From Armatimonadia bacterium (lineage in GTDB: Bacteria; Armatimonadota; Zipacnadia; Zipacnadales; JABUFB01), in NCBI GenBank assembly GCA_039679385.1, contig JBDKVB010000067.1, positions 62,001 through 126,000 on the forward strand: a stretch of 64,000 nt of DNA, in the 5' to 3' direction. The translations under genes and the position numbers were made by a program. The notes under the pieces are model-generated. The model saw nothing but the letters and a program-made list of their open reading frames with translations, made no database searches and was not told the DNA's origin. This document shows positions 32,378 to 40,598 of this stretch, in pieces. Positions within the stretch are counted from its first letter, which is position 1; the number at the start of each line of letters is the position of its first letter.

Positions 32378-33505
32378 TCAGCGTCCGAAGACGTCGCGGA
32401 TCGCCTCGAGGTAGCCCATGCCGAAGTGCGTGTCAGGCTCCAGGTAACTACCTTCCGTCCACTCATTCCAGGCATTGATGTTCAATATCCGTGGCGCCGG
32501 TCTGCCCGTCAGCCGGTCCTTCACCTTCTGCAGAGCCGTCCGGAAGGCCTCCGGAGTGTTGCCCTCCAGCGACGGCGTGAAGGGGTACCCCACCAACTCA
32601 AAGGCATCAGACTGCACGGTACGTGGGCTCGAATCCCACCCCATCGTGACATTGGGGTAGTAGGGCAGCGCGCACTCGGCCTCAGCCTGGAGCCAGTAGG
32701 CGAGGTAACCATCGCACACCCGCGTATAAGGTGTGAGCGGGAACTGGTCCATGCCCACGTGGTGAATCCACACGTAGGAGGTGAAGCTGTCGAAACCGAG
32801 CTCCTGGATCAGCTCAAGGCCGTTCACAGGGGTCTGCTCGCCTGGGAGAACCGGCCTCCCCCACACCACGGCATTCAGGTGCAAGTCCGGGAAGCCCGCT
32901 GCTTTCGTCATGGCGCGGAAGTCCGCCAGCGCCTCCCGCGTCTGAGCCACTCCGCCGAAGCTTGCCAGAAGCTTGCTCAGCTCGTAGATTGAGAAGTAGG
33001 GTGCGCCCTGGACCGTGAAGTGCGCGGGATGGCTGAAGTACCGGTCGATGACGTGCCGGCAGATGGTCTCGAAGGTCTGCCGGGTGACCGTTCCCGGGTA
33101 CAGCAGTCGCCGCGGATCGCGCAGTTTCGCCGGATGGATGTCCAGCCAGTCGTGGTTGGCCCACATGCAACAGAACTTCACGCGCTCGTTGTTGGCCGCC
33201 CGCAGGTACCCTTCCTCGAGGCAGCGGTTCAGGTACGGGCCGTCGTCATACCAGTACCAGTCGAAGATCCAGTAGTCGAGGCCGTGGTCGGCGGCGGCAT
33301 CGATCTTGGCCTCCATGACGCGGGGATCAGCCTCGTCGCCATATCCCCACAGCGGCGAGCGCGGTTGGCGATGGCCCTCAAAGCGCGGTCGAGCAGTCTT
33401 GACCAGCTCCCATTCGGTCCAGCCGTGGCCATGGACCTGCTCGTTGCGTGGATCGACGTGGTAGTTCGGGAAGTAGTAGGCGCCAACCTGATAGTCGCCG
33501 GGCAT
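32378..33505 (-). CDS. WbsX/GH99-like domain protein
   Basis: The 375-residue protein matches the WbsX (glycosyltransferase WbsX-like, GH99-related) family: YYFPNYHVDPRN, GWTEWELVKTARPRFEGH, DYWIFDWYWYDDGP, MWANHDW, and NAWNEWTEGSYLEPD near the end. The family appears with polysaccharide biosynthesis and degradation and has a TIM-barrel endo-mannanase-like fold. No signal peptide is seen. The ATG at 33505 lies after GAGG. It sits upstream of the Cys-type sulfatase, probably co-transcribed, so a joint role in handling a sulfated glycan is plausible. Activity uncertain: hydrolase or transferase. Confidence 0.8.
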   Translation of the reverse strand: MPGDYQVGAYYFPNYHVDPRNEQVHGHGWTEWELVKTARPRFEGHRQPRSPLWGYGDEADPRVMEAKIDAAADHGLDYWIFDWYWYDDGPYLNRCLEEGYLRAANNERVKFCCMWANHDWLDIHPAKLRDPRRLLYPGTVTRQTFETICRHVIDRYFSHPAHFTVQGAPYFSIYELSKLLASFGGVAQTREALADFRAMTKAAGFPDLHLNAVVWGRPVLPGEQTPVNGLELIQELGFDSFTSYVWIHHVGMDQFPLTPYTRVCDGYLAYWLQAEAECALPYYPNVTMGWDSSPRTVQSDAFELVGYPFTPSLEGNTPEAFRTALQKVKDRLTGRPAPRILNINAWNEWTEGSYLEPDTHFGMGYLEAIRDVFGR

Positions 33506-33711
33506 CGCAAAGTCCTCTTTCGTTGCGGGTCGCCGCAAGAGGGAAGGCTGCGGCGGCAAAGGCCAGACCTTCCTTCCCCAAAACAGCCTGGGGCACCTCT
33601 CTAGCTTCTGGACATCGTGGCCACTTTGCAGGAGTTGGGCGCAGGACGCGTCACCTTCTGCATCGAACTACCCGCATGTTCACACCCTATGCCGCGGCTG
33701 GAGGGAAGGTA

Positions 33712-36570
33712 ATGCTTCGGCCTCTTGTCGCTGCCGTTGCCCTGGTCCTTGCCACAGGTTGCCTGGCCGCCTCCGACTTCGTGATCGTCGGGAACGGGTT
33801 TCCCGACGCCCTGATCCTGCTTCCACCTGGAACGCCGACTTGCCTTCAGTACGCTGCCCGCGATCTGATCCAGGACTGCTACGAGGCGACTGGCCGGCGC
33901 CTGCGTGTTGTCTCCTCGGTCTCCGGTGAGGCGCGAGCGGTGATCTGCCCCCTGGTGGTCGATCAGAGTGACCTCCTGACCCGACTGGAGCGCAAGGGGC
34001 TGCTCACGTGTGCCCCACTGCGCGGCAAGTGGGAGACCTACCTGCTGCAGCCTCTCCCCCATCCCTTGCCAGGAACTGGCTCGATGCTTGTCGTTGCCGG
34101 GAGTGATCCCCGCGGCGCCATGTATGGACTGTACGAGCTCTCTGAACGAGCCTTCGCCACCGACCCCATGAAGCTCTGGACCGGGCATCGCCCGACTCCT
34201 CGCAGCCGAGCCGTATTCACAGGGACACTGCTGGAGGGCCCGCCGACCTTCAAGTACCGGGGCTTCTTCATCAACGACGAAGACTTCCTCCGCGGCTGGC
34301 TCAAGACCAACACGGACTACCGCGTCCTCGAACACGCCGCGTACGAGCAGATCCTTGAGACGATCTGCCGCTGCAAGGGGAACCTGCTCGCACCGGCGAT
34401 GCAGGCCGACTACATGTCAGCGGAGACGCGGAAGCTGGTGAGCGACAGGGGTCTCGTCTACACGGCCTCCCACCTGGAGACGCTGCTGAGCAACCCGCAG
34501 AACTACTGGCGGCGCTACTGTGCCGAGCACTGGGGCGGCTACGTGGACTACTCCTACGGCACTCAGCGTGCCCGGATGGAGCAGTTCTGGCGCGACTCGG
34601 TGCGGTACCATCGACCTTACGAGAGCATCTGGCCGCTGGCCCTGCGTGGACTGGGTGACACTCCCTTCTGGACTAACGACCCCTTCGCGCCAAAGGACTC
34701 AGCGGCTCGGGCAGAGCTGACTTCCCGCGCCGTGACCGACCAACTGCAACTGCTCAAGAGCGAACTCGGACCGGAGGCAAAGCCCCTGACCTCCTGGACG
34801 ATGTATAACGAGGTTCTCGACCTCTACCGGACGGGCAAGCTCAAGGTCCCTGACGAGGTCATGCTGATCTGGCCGGATGACAACCACGGGCACCTGCGAA
34901 GCCTCCCCGGGCCTCAGGAGCGCCAGCGTTCCGGGGGCAACGGCGTGTACTACCACCTGACCTTCTGCGACAACCAGTGGGTGCAGTGGATTCCGCTCGA
35001 GATGATCCGCGACGAGTTCAAGGCCGTGGTGGACTCCGGCGCGACCGACTACGTGCTGCACAACGTGGGCGACCTGCGGGAGGTACCCCTGAGCGTTGCT
35101 GCGGCAATGGACCTGGCCTGGGATGCCACACCGTGGCTTGCTGATCGCCAGACGCCGGGGCGTTACCTGCGCCAGTGGACGGCCTACCACTTCGGGGGCG
35201 ACGCAGCCCGACAGGCAGCGCACCTGTACCGGCGCTTCTACGAGCTCGAGCGGCAGGCCTTCTCGCAGCCGACGCTCACCCGCGCCTGGCAGCAACTAGA
35301 CGCACTCGTGCAGCTCGCGGAGGCGACCGGCGTACCTGCGGCGTTGGGAGGCTTCGGGCCGGGCAGCGCGTCCTCGGGCTCGTCGGCTCTCTACGCACGT
35401 CTCGAGCAGCTACGACCGCGCTGGGACGCGCTGTACAGGCGGGCCCTGGCTCTTGGGGACCAGGTGAGCGATGACGGTCGGCAGTTCTACCACGACGACC
35501 TGCTGCTGCAAGTCCAGACTTCGCGACTTGTCAATGCCTGCTCGCTTGCCCTCAGGGACGCCCAGCAGGCTCTCAGCGAGGGTTCCCCGACACGAAGCGC
35601 TGCGCTTCTTGAGAGGGCCGCGGGATGCATGGACACGATCGCTCGTGAACGCGAGGAGGCGCGTCACGGCAAGTGGCAGACCTGGTATGCCCACGAGTTC
35701 GCCAGCGATTGGGGCCTGCGTCCAGCCTGGCGTGCACAGCGGCTGCGGCAGATCGCGGAGCTTGTTCGGAACGCCGCCCAGACGGCCGCCGGGGCACAGG
35801 TCCTGCGACTGAACCCGAGTGTCTTCGATGTGATGGGCCCGGTGGGAACGCACTGCGACTGCACGGCGACCCTCGCGACAGCTCCCGGCGCCCAGGACAG
35901 CGCCGTCCTGTACGTGATGGCCTACGACACCGACTCGCCGGAGGAGGCGGCGGTGACCGTCAACGGCGTGCAGCACCCACTTGGCGAGACAGGGGACTCG
36001 AAGACACAACTGATGGCCCTGACGATTCCCTCCTCGGAGCTGCGGGCGGGCGAGAACGTGTTCTCCTTCGTGTTCAGGGACAGCCTGGGTGGCTCCACGC
36101 GAGGTTTCTCAGTCTATGGCGCGGCGCTGGCACTCCAACCGGTCGCAACCGTTCTGGAGGTCGAGGCCGAGCGTCCGACGCGGCTGATCAGCCCAATGGT
36201 CCTTGAGAAGCGGGAGGATGCCTCCGGCGGAGCCTGCCTGCTGATTCCCCAGGGGGTCGGTGGTGAAGGTGGCGAAGGTGGTCCAGGCGCGGCCGAGTAC
36301 AGATTCGAGGTCGAGAGGGCAGGCGGATACTTGGTCTGGGTGCGTGCGTGGTGGGAGGATGGTGCGGCGAACTCCTTCCTCGCGAGCATCGACGGGGAAG
36401 GTAAGTGGACTCTGGGCAACACCAACGATTTCAAACATTGGGTCTGGGTGGCCTCGGGACCCAGGAGGCTGACGGCCGGACGGCACCTGCTCCGGCTGAG
36501 CAACCGTGAGGATGGTGCACGGGCAGACCGCGTGGTGATCACAACCTCACGAACGCCGCCGGCGCCCTGA
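33712..36570 (+). CDS. Glycoside hydrolase family 115-like alpha-glucuronidase with C-terminal module
   Basis: The 952-residue product begins with a signal peptide (MLRPLVAAVALVLATGCLAA; Cys17 might be lipidated, or cleavage may be after CLAA). GH115 features follow: an N-terminal alpha/beta domain (about 20-150), a barrel with FKYRGFFINDEDFLRGW, CRCKGNLLAPAM, VMLIWPDDNHGHLRSLP and NGVYYHLTFCDN, then a helical domain. GH115 enzymes remove 4-O-methylglucuronate from xylan side chains. The C-terminal 140 residues or so form a beta-rich module (GYLVWVRAWWEDGAANSFL, LTAGRHLLRLSNREDGARAD) shared with two other proteins here. The ATG follows GGGAAGG. It faces the gene at 36701. Confidence 0.85.
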   Translation: MLRPLVAAVALVLATGCLAASDFVIVGNGFPDALILLPPGTPTCLQYAARDLIQDCYEATGRRLRVVSSVSGEARAVICPLVVDQSDLLTRLERKGLLTCAPLRGKWETYLLQPLPHPLPGTGSMLVVAGSDPRGAMYGLYELSERAFATDPMKLWTGHRPTPRSRAVFTGTLLEGPPTFKYRGFFINDEDFLRGWLKTNTDYRVLEHAAYEQILETICRCKGNLLAPAMQADYMSAETRKLVSDRGLVYTASHLETLLSNPQNYWRRYCAEHWGGYVDYSYGTQRARMEQFWRDSVRYHRPYESIWPLALRGLGDTPFWTNDPFAPKDSAARAELTSRAVTDQLQLLKSELGPEAKPLTSWTMYNEVLDLYRTGKLKVPDEVMLIWPDDNHGHLRSLPGPQERQRSGGNGVYYHLTFCDNQWVQWIPLEMIRDEFKAVVDSGATDYVLHNVGDLREVPLSVAAAMDLAWDATPWLADRQTPGRYLRQWTAYHFGGDAARQAAHLYRRFYELERQAFSQPTLTRAWQQLDALVQLAEATGVPAALGGFGPGSASSGSSALYARLEQLRPRWDALYRRALALGDQVSDDGRQFYHDDLLLQVQTSRLVNACSLALRDAQQALSEGSPTRSAALLERAAGCMDTIAREREEARHGKWQTWYAHEFASDWGLRPAWRAQRLRQIAELVRNAAQTAAGAQVLRLNPSVFDVMGPVGTHCDCTATLATAPGAQDSAVLYVMAYDTDSPEEAAVTVNGVQHPLGETGDSKTQLMALTIPSSELRAGENVFSFVFRDSLGGSTRGFSVYGAALALQPVATVLEVEAERPTRLISPMVLEKREDASGGACLLIPQGVGGEGGEGGPGAAEYRFEVERAGGYLVWVRAWWEDGAANSFLASIDGEGKWTLGNTNDFKHWVWVASGPRRLTAGRHLLRLSNREDGARADRVVITTSRTPPAP

Positions 36571-36610
36571 GGCTGGAGTTGAGCCGGGCTGACCGAACCA
36601 GAACTGACCG

Positions 36611-36651
36611 GGCGGGACCCCGTAACCCTTGCTGGTCGGGTGTCCCGCCCG
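36611..36651. terminator. Hairpin between convergent GH115 and unknown genes
   Basis: GGGCGGGAC (36611-36619) and GTCCCGCCC (36643-36651) pair perfectly with a 23-base loop, but no T-run follows, so terminator function is only likely. Confidence 0.4.
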
Positions 36652-36700
36652 AACTGTGACTGCTCGTGGCCGGGCCTTTCAGCGCCCGGTCAGGAAGGTG

Positions 36701-39037
36701 CTACTCCGGCTTTGCGTTCGGGTCCGTCGTGACGAAGAGGCGGTCGATCGCAGCCCCATCCTCGCGACAGGTGAGCTCGAAGTACACATCACCCGCGGGG
36801 AGCTTGACGCTCATCGGGGGCTTCTGGCCCTCCCAGGCCATCGGCACCCACTCCCACTGCGTGTGGGTATTGAGCGGCCAGTACTCGATGCCCGTGAGGT
36901 CTCCCGCGTCGCGCTGGTAGGCACGGAAGAAGAAGGAGTCATCGTCGGGAGTCGGAGACAGCACGCGACCCCACACGTAGTACTTGCCTTCGACCGGGGT
37001 CTGGAACCGCCACGTCACAGAGCCCACACCCACAGGGCCGATCTCGCCCGGCTTGCCGGGCGTCCACACGAACTTGCCTCCCGAAGATAGGGGATCCTCA
37101 GCGACGACGAACTTGGGATCCACAAAGCCGGCCTCGGCCTCGACATAGGCGCCACCAGTCTGCGGAATCACCGTGGCAGGCAGCGTGGGGAGCGGAGGCA
37201 GTGGCGGCCGGACGGGGTCCATGATCTCGCCACCGATGTCCTTGCCGTCGAGAGCCAGGATCGACTTCGTGGGCTTTGGATCGCAAACCGTCGCTCGTGC
37301 CCAGGGGGCTTCGGAGGCTACGGCAACCGGTCCGTCGACGCCCTGCACCCGGAAGGAGGCCTTCCCTGCATCGGCCTGCACCTCCGCTGAGGCCGAAGCG
37401 AACTGCTTGCGCCAGGTGTCGAAGGCCGCGTCGTCCTGCAGGCCACTGCCGATGCGGACCCACAGGGCCACTGCCGGAGTCTGTGCGGGTAGCGGAACCT
37501 GTTCGCCCGAGTAGTGCGTGACCGTCAGGCGGGCACACCCGTAGCCGTTCCCATCGTACACGAGGTTCGTCGGTGCGTCAGCGCCCTGCACGCCTCGCGC
37601 CCACAGCACACGGATGCCCATTGCGGTCGTGCCCCTGCGCATGACTACCGCCGTCCCGGTCGGCACGGGGTAGCTCACGGCGTCCTTGCCGTCGAGGGCG
37701 ACCTTCTGATCGCCGATCCAGAATCCGTCGGACTTGCGTGGCATGACGAAGTGGGAGGCCAGAACCTTGGTCGCGGCCGGAATATCCTTGTCCCTGTAGA
37801 TCGCCATTCCCACGGCGTCTACGGTGCGCTGGTTGCCGGTCCAGAAGGGCTGCAGGTGGAAGGTCTTCTTGTGAACGTCACCGGCAGCGATCACGGTCTT
37901 GCCGTAGGGGTCTTCGCGTCCGTCGGGGATGAAGTAGCAGCGCGGATCGTTACGGTCGCCGGCGACATCGACGGTCAGCGGCATGTCCATCCAGCCGCCG
38001 TAGGGTGATCCCAGGACGCTGAGGCTGATATCCGACATCATGTACTGAATCCGGAAGTTGTCGCGCGACGGTCCCCAGGTCTGCTCAACCAACCGCGGGA
38101 AGCGCGTCTGATTCAGCACGCGGAGCGCGTCCGGCGGCTGCCAGTAGCCGTAGCCCTTGTACAAAGTCTGGTTCGGCCGCGGGGCAACCCAACCGGCGCC
38201 CAGGATGCGGTTCTCAAGGCCGCCGAGACCGCGCGCGTAGTCGTAGGTGCGGCTCTGTGCTCCGCCGAGTTTGTTCGCGGCGGGGAACCAGTTGCAGGCC
38301 ACGTCGGTCCACAGAAGGGTCAGCATGGCACGCGCTTGCTCGCGCTCAGTGTCACGCTTGCAGAAGGCCTCCAGGATCGACAGGTCCAGGAGGTCGACCT
38401 CATAGTAGGTGGGGCTGCAGAACTCGTGGGTGCCATAGCGGCAGGTGTAAGCCACTGCCGCCTTCAGGCGTACGTAGCCTTCCTCGGCCACCTTCGGCAG
38501 GTCCAGGTTCTCGCCCAGCAGGATCAGGTTGCAGGCGTTCATGAAGACGATGTTGGTGTAGTTGACCGCGACGTTGTGCCGCAGCGATCCCTCGATCGCA
38601 TAGTCCAGAGTCTCGCGGAACACCTTCATTGCAGGCTGGGGGACCCAGTCACGGTGCTTGATCCAGATCAGGACGGCGGTCTGCATGCAGAAGTCGACGG
38701 AATTGTAGTCACCCACGAACCCGTCGGACCAGTTCCACCAGAAGTTGCCGTAGCTGCGGCTGTCGGGGTCACGGTCCTGCATCTTGGCACCGACTTCGAA
38801 CAGCGTCTGCAGCCGCTCGGGATGCACCCGGGCTTCGCAGTAGTTGAGGGCTGCGGAGTACAGGTCCCGCGAGGTGATCGGCGGCGGAACGGCGATGGCG
38901 CGGGTATAGATGCGATCAGCCCAGGCGACCGCTCCGGCGAGACCAGGATCCATCGTCTGCTCCTGACAGAGGGCGCTGGTGCAGAACGACAGGAGGATGG
39001 CCAGTGCTGCAAGGGTCAGTGCGGCGGGTCTCGACAT
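36701..39037 (-). CDS. Large exported protein of unknown fold, possible alpha-toroid enzyme
   Basis: The 778-residue product has a signal peptide (cut near CTSALC-QEQ, about residue 24). About 450 residues of Trp/Tyr-rich helical repeats (YGNFWWNWSDGFVGDY, HNVAVNYTNIVFMNACNL, TYDYARGLGGLENRIL) suggest an alpha/alpha toroid as in polysaccharide lyases. Two beta-domains follow, the last (KYYVWGRVLSPTPDDDSFFF, LPAGDVYFELTCREDGAAID) being the module seen in the GH115 and heparinase-like proteins. I cannot assign a family or active site. The ATG at 39037 follows GGGAGAG. It converges with GH115, with which it may share a substrate. Confidence 0.7.
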   Translation of the reverse strand: MSRPAALTLAALAILLSFCTSALCQEQTMDPGLAGAVAWADRIYTRAIAVPPPITSRDLYSAALNYCEARVHPERLQTLFEVGAKMQDRDPDSRSYGNFWWNWSDGFVGDYNSVDFCMQTAVLIWIKHRDWVPQPAMKVFRETLDYAIEGSLRHNVAVNYTNIVFMNACNLILLGENLDLPKVAEEGYVRLKAAVAYTCRYGTHEFCSPTYYEVDLLDLSILEAFCKRDTEREQARAMLTLLWTDVACNWFPAANKLGGAQSRTYDYARGLGGLENRILGAGWVAPRPNQTLYKGYGYWQPPDALRVLNQTRFPRLVEQTWGPSRDNFRIQYMMSDISLSVLGSPYGGWMDMPLTVDVAGDRNDPRCYFIPDGREDPYGKTVIAAGDVHKKTFHLQPFWTGNQRTVDAVGMAIYRDKDIPAATKVLASHFVMPRKSDGFWIGDQKVALDGKDAVSYPVPTGTAVVMRRGTTAMGIRVLWARGVQGADAPTNLVYDGNGYGCARLTVTHYSGEQVPLPAQTPAVALWVRIGSGLQDDAAFDTWRKQFASASAEVQADAGKASFRVQGVDGPVAVASEAPWARATVCDPKPTKSILALDGKDIGGEIMDPVRPPLPPLPTLPATVIPQTGGAYVEAEAGFVDPKFVVAEDPLSSGGKFVWTPGKPGEIGPVGVGSVTWRFQTPVEGKYYVWGRVLSPTPDDDSFFFRAYQRDAGDLTGIEYWPLNTHTQWEWVPMAWEGQKPPMSVKLPAGDVYFELTCREDGAAIDRLFVTTDPNAKPE

Positions 39038-39281
39038 GTTGCTCTCCCTTCGTGTCATACCACGGTCCGTCGTACCGCAGGAGCCGTGAATCCCCGCGGC
39101 GAAGTGGGGCATGTCGAGTGGGATTCGGCAGCGCCATCGGGAACACAGCCCCAACTCGAGAGGTTGTCCTCTCTGTACGCAGTCGTGTCCCTGCGGCATA
39201 CCCCTATCTGCTATTCGTCCTGCGTCGGCCAGGACCTTCGTCATGTGTCCGAGCGGAGGACCGACGGGAAAGGAAGAGGCT

Positions 39282-40553
39282 ATGGCCTCTGAACCTCTGC
39301 CGCACCTAACGGAACTCGTTCCCAGGGAGACCCTGGAGCGTCAGCTCCAATTGTTCGAGGCCTTGACGGGCATACCCATGGTGATGGTCGACGCCACCGG
39401 CGTGCCGATTACCGCGCTCACTGATCCCCTGCGCTTCTGCGGAACGCTCGTGAGGGACCCGGAGGGCCGCACGGTCTGTCTCCGACGCAAGAAGTGGGAC
39501 GTCGCGGAGGAGCAACTCGAAAGGGAGCTCCTCGGTCAGCATGGGGGCGAGAAGCCTGTCGCCCACCGTTGTCTTGGAGGGTTTCGCGACACGGCGGTGC
39601 CCATCCTCGTGGAGGGACAGGTGGTTGGCTATGCGGTGTTTGCACGCTCGCTGACCGACCCGCCGGATCTGCAGGCCTTCCGCGGAATGGCCGCTGCAGC
39701 CGGGATGGACCCCGAGATCGGCGAGCAGGTGGCCCGCAAGGCCCTCGTGATGCCTTCGGAACGTATCCGCGACGTGGCCGAGTACGTTGCCCTCATAAGT
39801 GGCCTCGTCGCCGCTGCAGCTCACACAGAGCTGAAGGCACGCAAGGTTCTCGAGTTGGAGGGACTGCGCGACGACCTGACGCACATGATCGTCCACGACC
39901 TGCGCACTCCGCTCACCTCGGTCATCGGCGGCCTGCAGACTATCCTCGACACCGAGTTCGATGAGGACATCACCCACGAGTTTGTGCCCCTGGCCCTGTC
40001 CTCCTCCAACACGCTGCTGGAGATGGTCAACATGCTGCTGGACATCAGCAAGTTTGAGGGCGGCGAGATGACCCTCAACCGCGTGCCCGTGGACTTCGGC
40101 GAGGTTGCCCAGGTGGCGCTGGAGCAGGTGGAGGGCCTTGCCCGAACGAGGAACCAGGAACTCCTCTCGGACCTCGACCCTAACTGCGGCGAGGTGTCGG
40201 CTGACCGGGAGTTGCTCCGTCGCGTGGCGGTGAACCTCCTGGGCAACGCGATCAAGTTCACCCAGGACGGCGGCACGATCCGGCTTGGCTCGCAGTGTGA
40301 CCAGGGAGGTTTGACCTTCTCCGTCGCCGACAACGGACCCGGGATCCCCCCTGAGTTCCACCAGCGCATCTTCGAGAAGTTCGGTCAGGTCGAGTCGCGC
40401 AAGGCCGGGCGCAAGAACTCCACGGGCCTCGGCCTCACCTTCTGCAAGATGGTAGCCGAAGCCCATGGGGGTCGCGTCTGGCTTGAGAGCGAGGTCGGCA
40501 AGGGGACCACGTTCTTCGTCTGGATCCCACGGGCCGGGAGCGCCTCTGGTTAG
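39282..40553 (+). CDS. Sensor histidine kinase with PocR domain
   Basis: The 423-residue kinase has no membrane segment. A PocR-like sensor domain (about 8-185; LFEALTGIPMVMVDATG, RFCGTLV..., a second Cys, and HRCLGGFRDTAVPI) is followed by a short coiled linker. The HisKA box has phospho-His205 (HMIVHDLRTPLTS), and the ATP domain has LLGNAIKFTQDGG, VADNGPGIPPE and STGLGLTFCKM. PocR domains bind small hydrocarbon-type ligands such as propanediol. No response regulator is adjacent, so its partner must be elsewhere. The ATG at 39282 follows AGGAAGAGG. Confidence 0.9.
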   Translation: MASEPLPHLTELVPRETLERQLQLFEALTGIPMVMVDATGVPITALTDPLRFCGTLVRDPEGRTVCLRRKKWDVAEEQLERELLGQHGGEKPVAHRCLGGFRDTAVPILVEGQVVGYAVFARSLTDPPDLQAFRGMAAAAGMDPEIGEQVARKALVMPSERIRDVAEYVALISGLVAAAAHTELKARKVLELEGLRDDLTHMIVHDLRTPLTSVIGGLQTILDTEFDEDITHEFVPLALSSSNTLLEMVNMLLDISKFEGGEMTLNRVPVDFGEVAQVALEQVEGLARTRNQELLSDLDPNCGEVSADRELLRRVAVNLLGNAIKFTQDGGTIRLGSQCDQGGLTFSVADNGPGIPPEFHQRIFEKFGQVESRKAGRKNSTGLGLTFCKMVAEAHGGRVWLESEVGKGTTFFVWIPRAGSASG

Positions 40554-40563
40554 CGGCGCTCCC
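40536..40563 (+). terminator. Hairpin at the end of the histidine kinase gene
   Basis: GGGAGCGCC (40536-40544) and GGCGCTCCC (40555-40563) pair around the stop codon. No T-run follows; it lies between convergent genes. Confidence 0.4.
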
Positions 40564-40598
40564 AGCTCTGCCGAGTCAACTCAAGACCCTTTGCTCTG

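Noticed and set aside
32622-32648. T-arm-like sequence (GTGGG, CTCGAAT, CCCAC) that resembles part of a tRNA
   Set aside because: It lies inside the WbsX-like coding region and encodes a sensible segment. The matching 5' acceptor strand and the D and anticodon arms are absent at the required distance.
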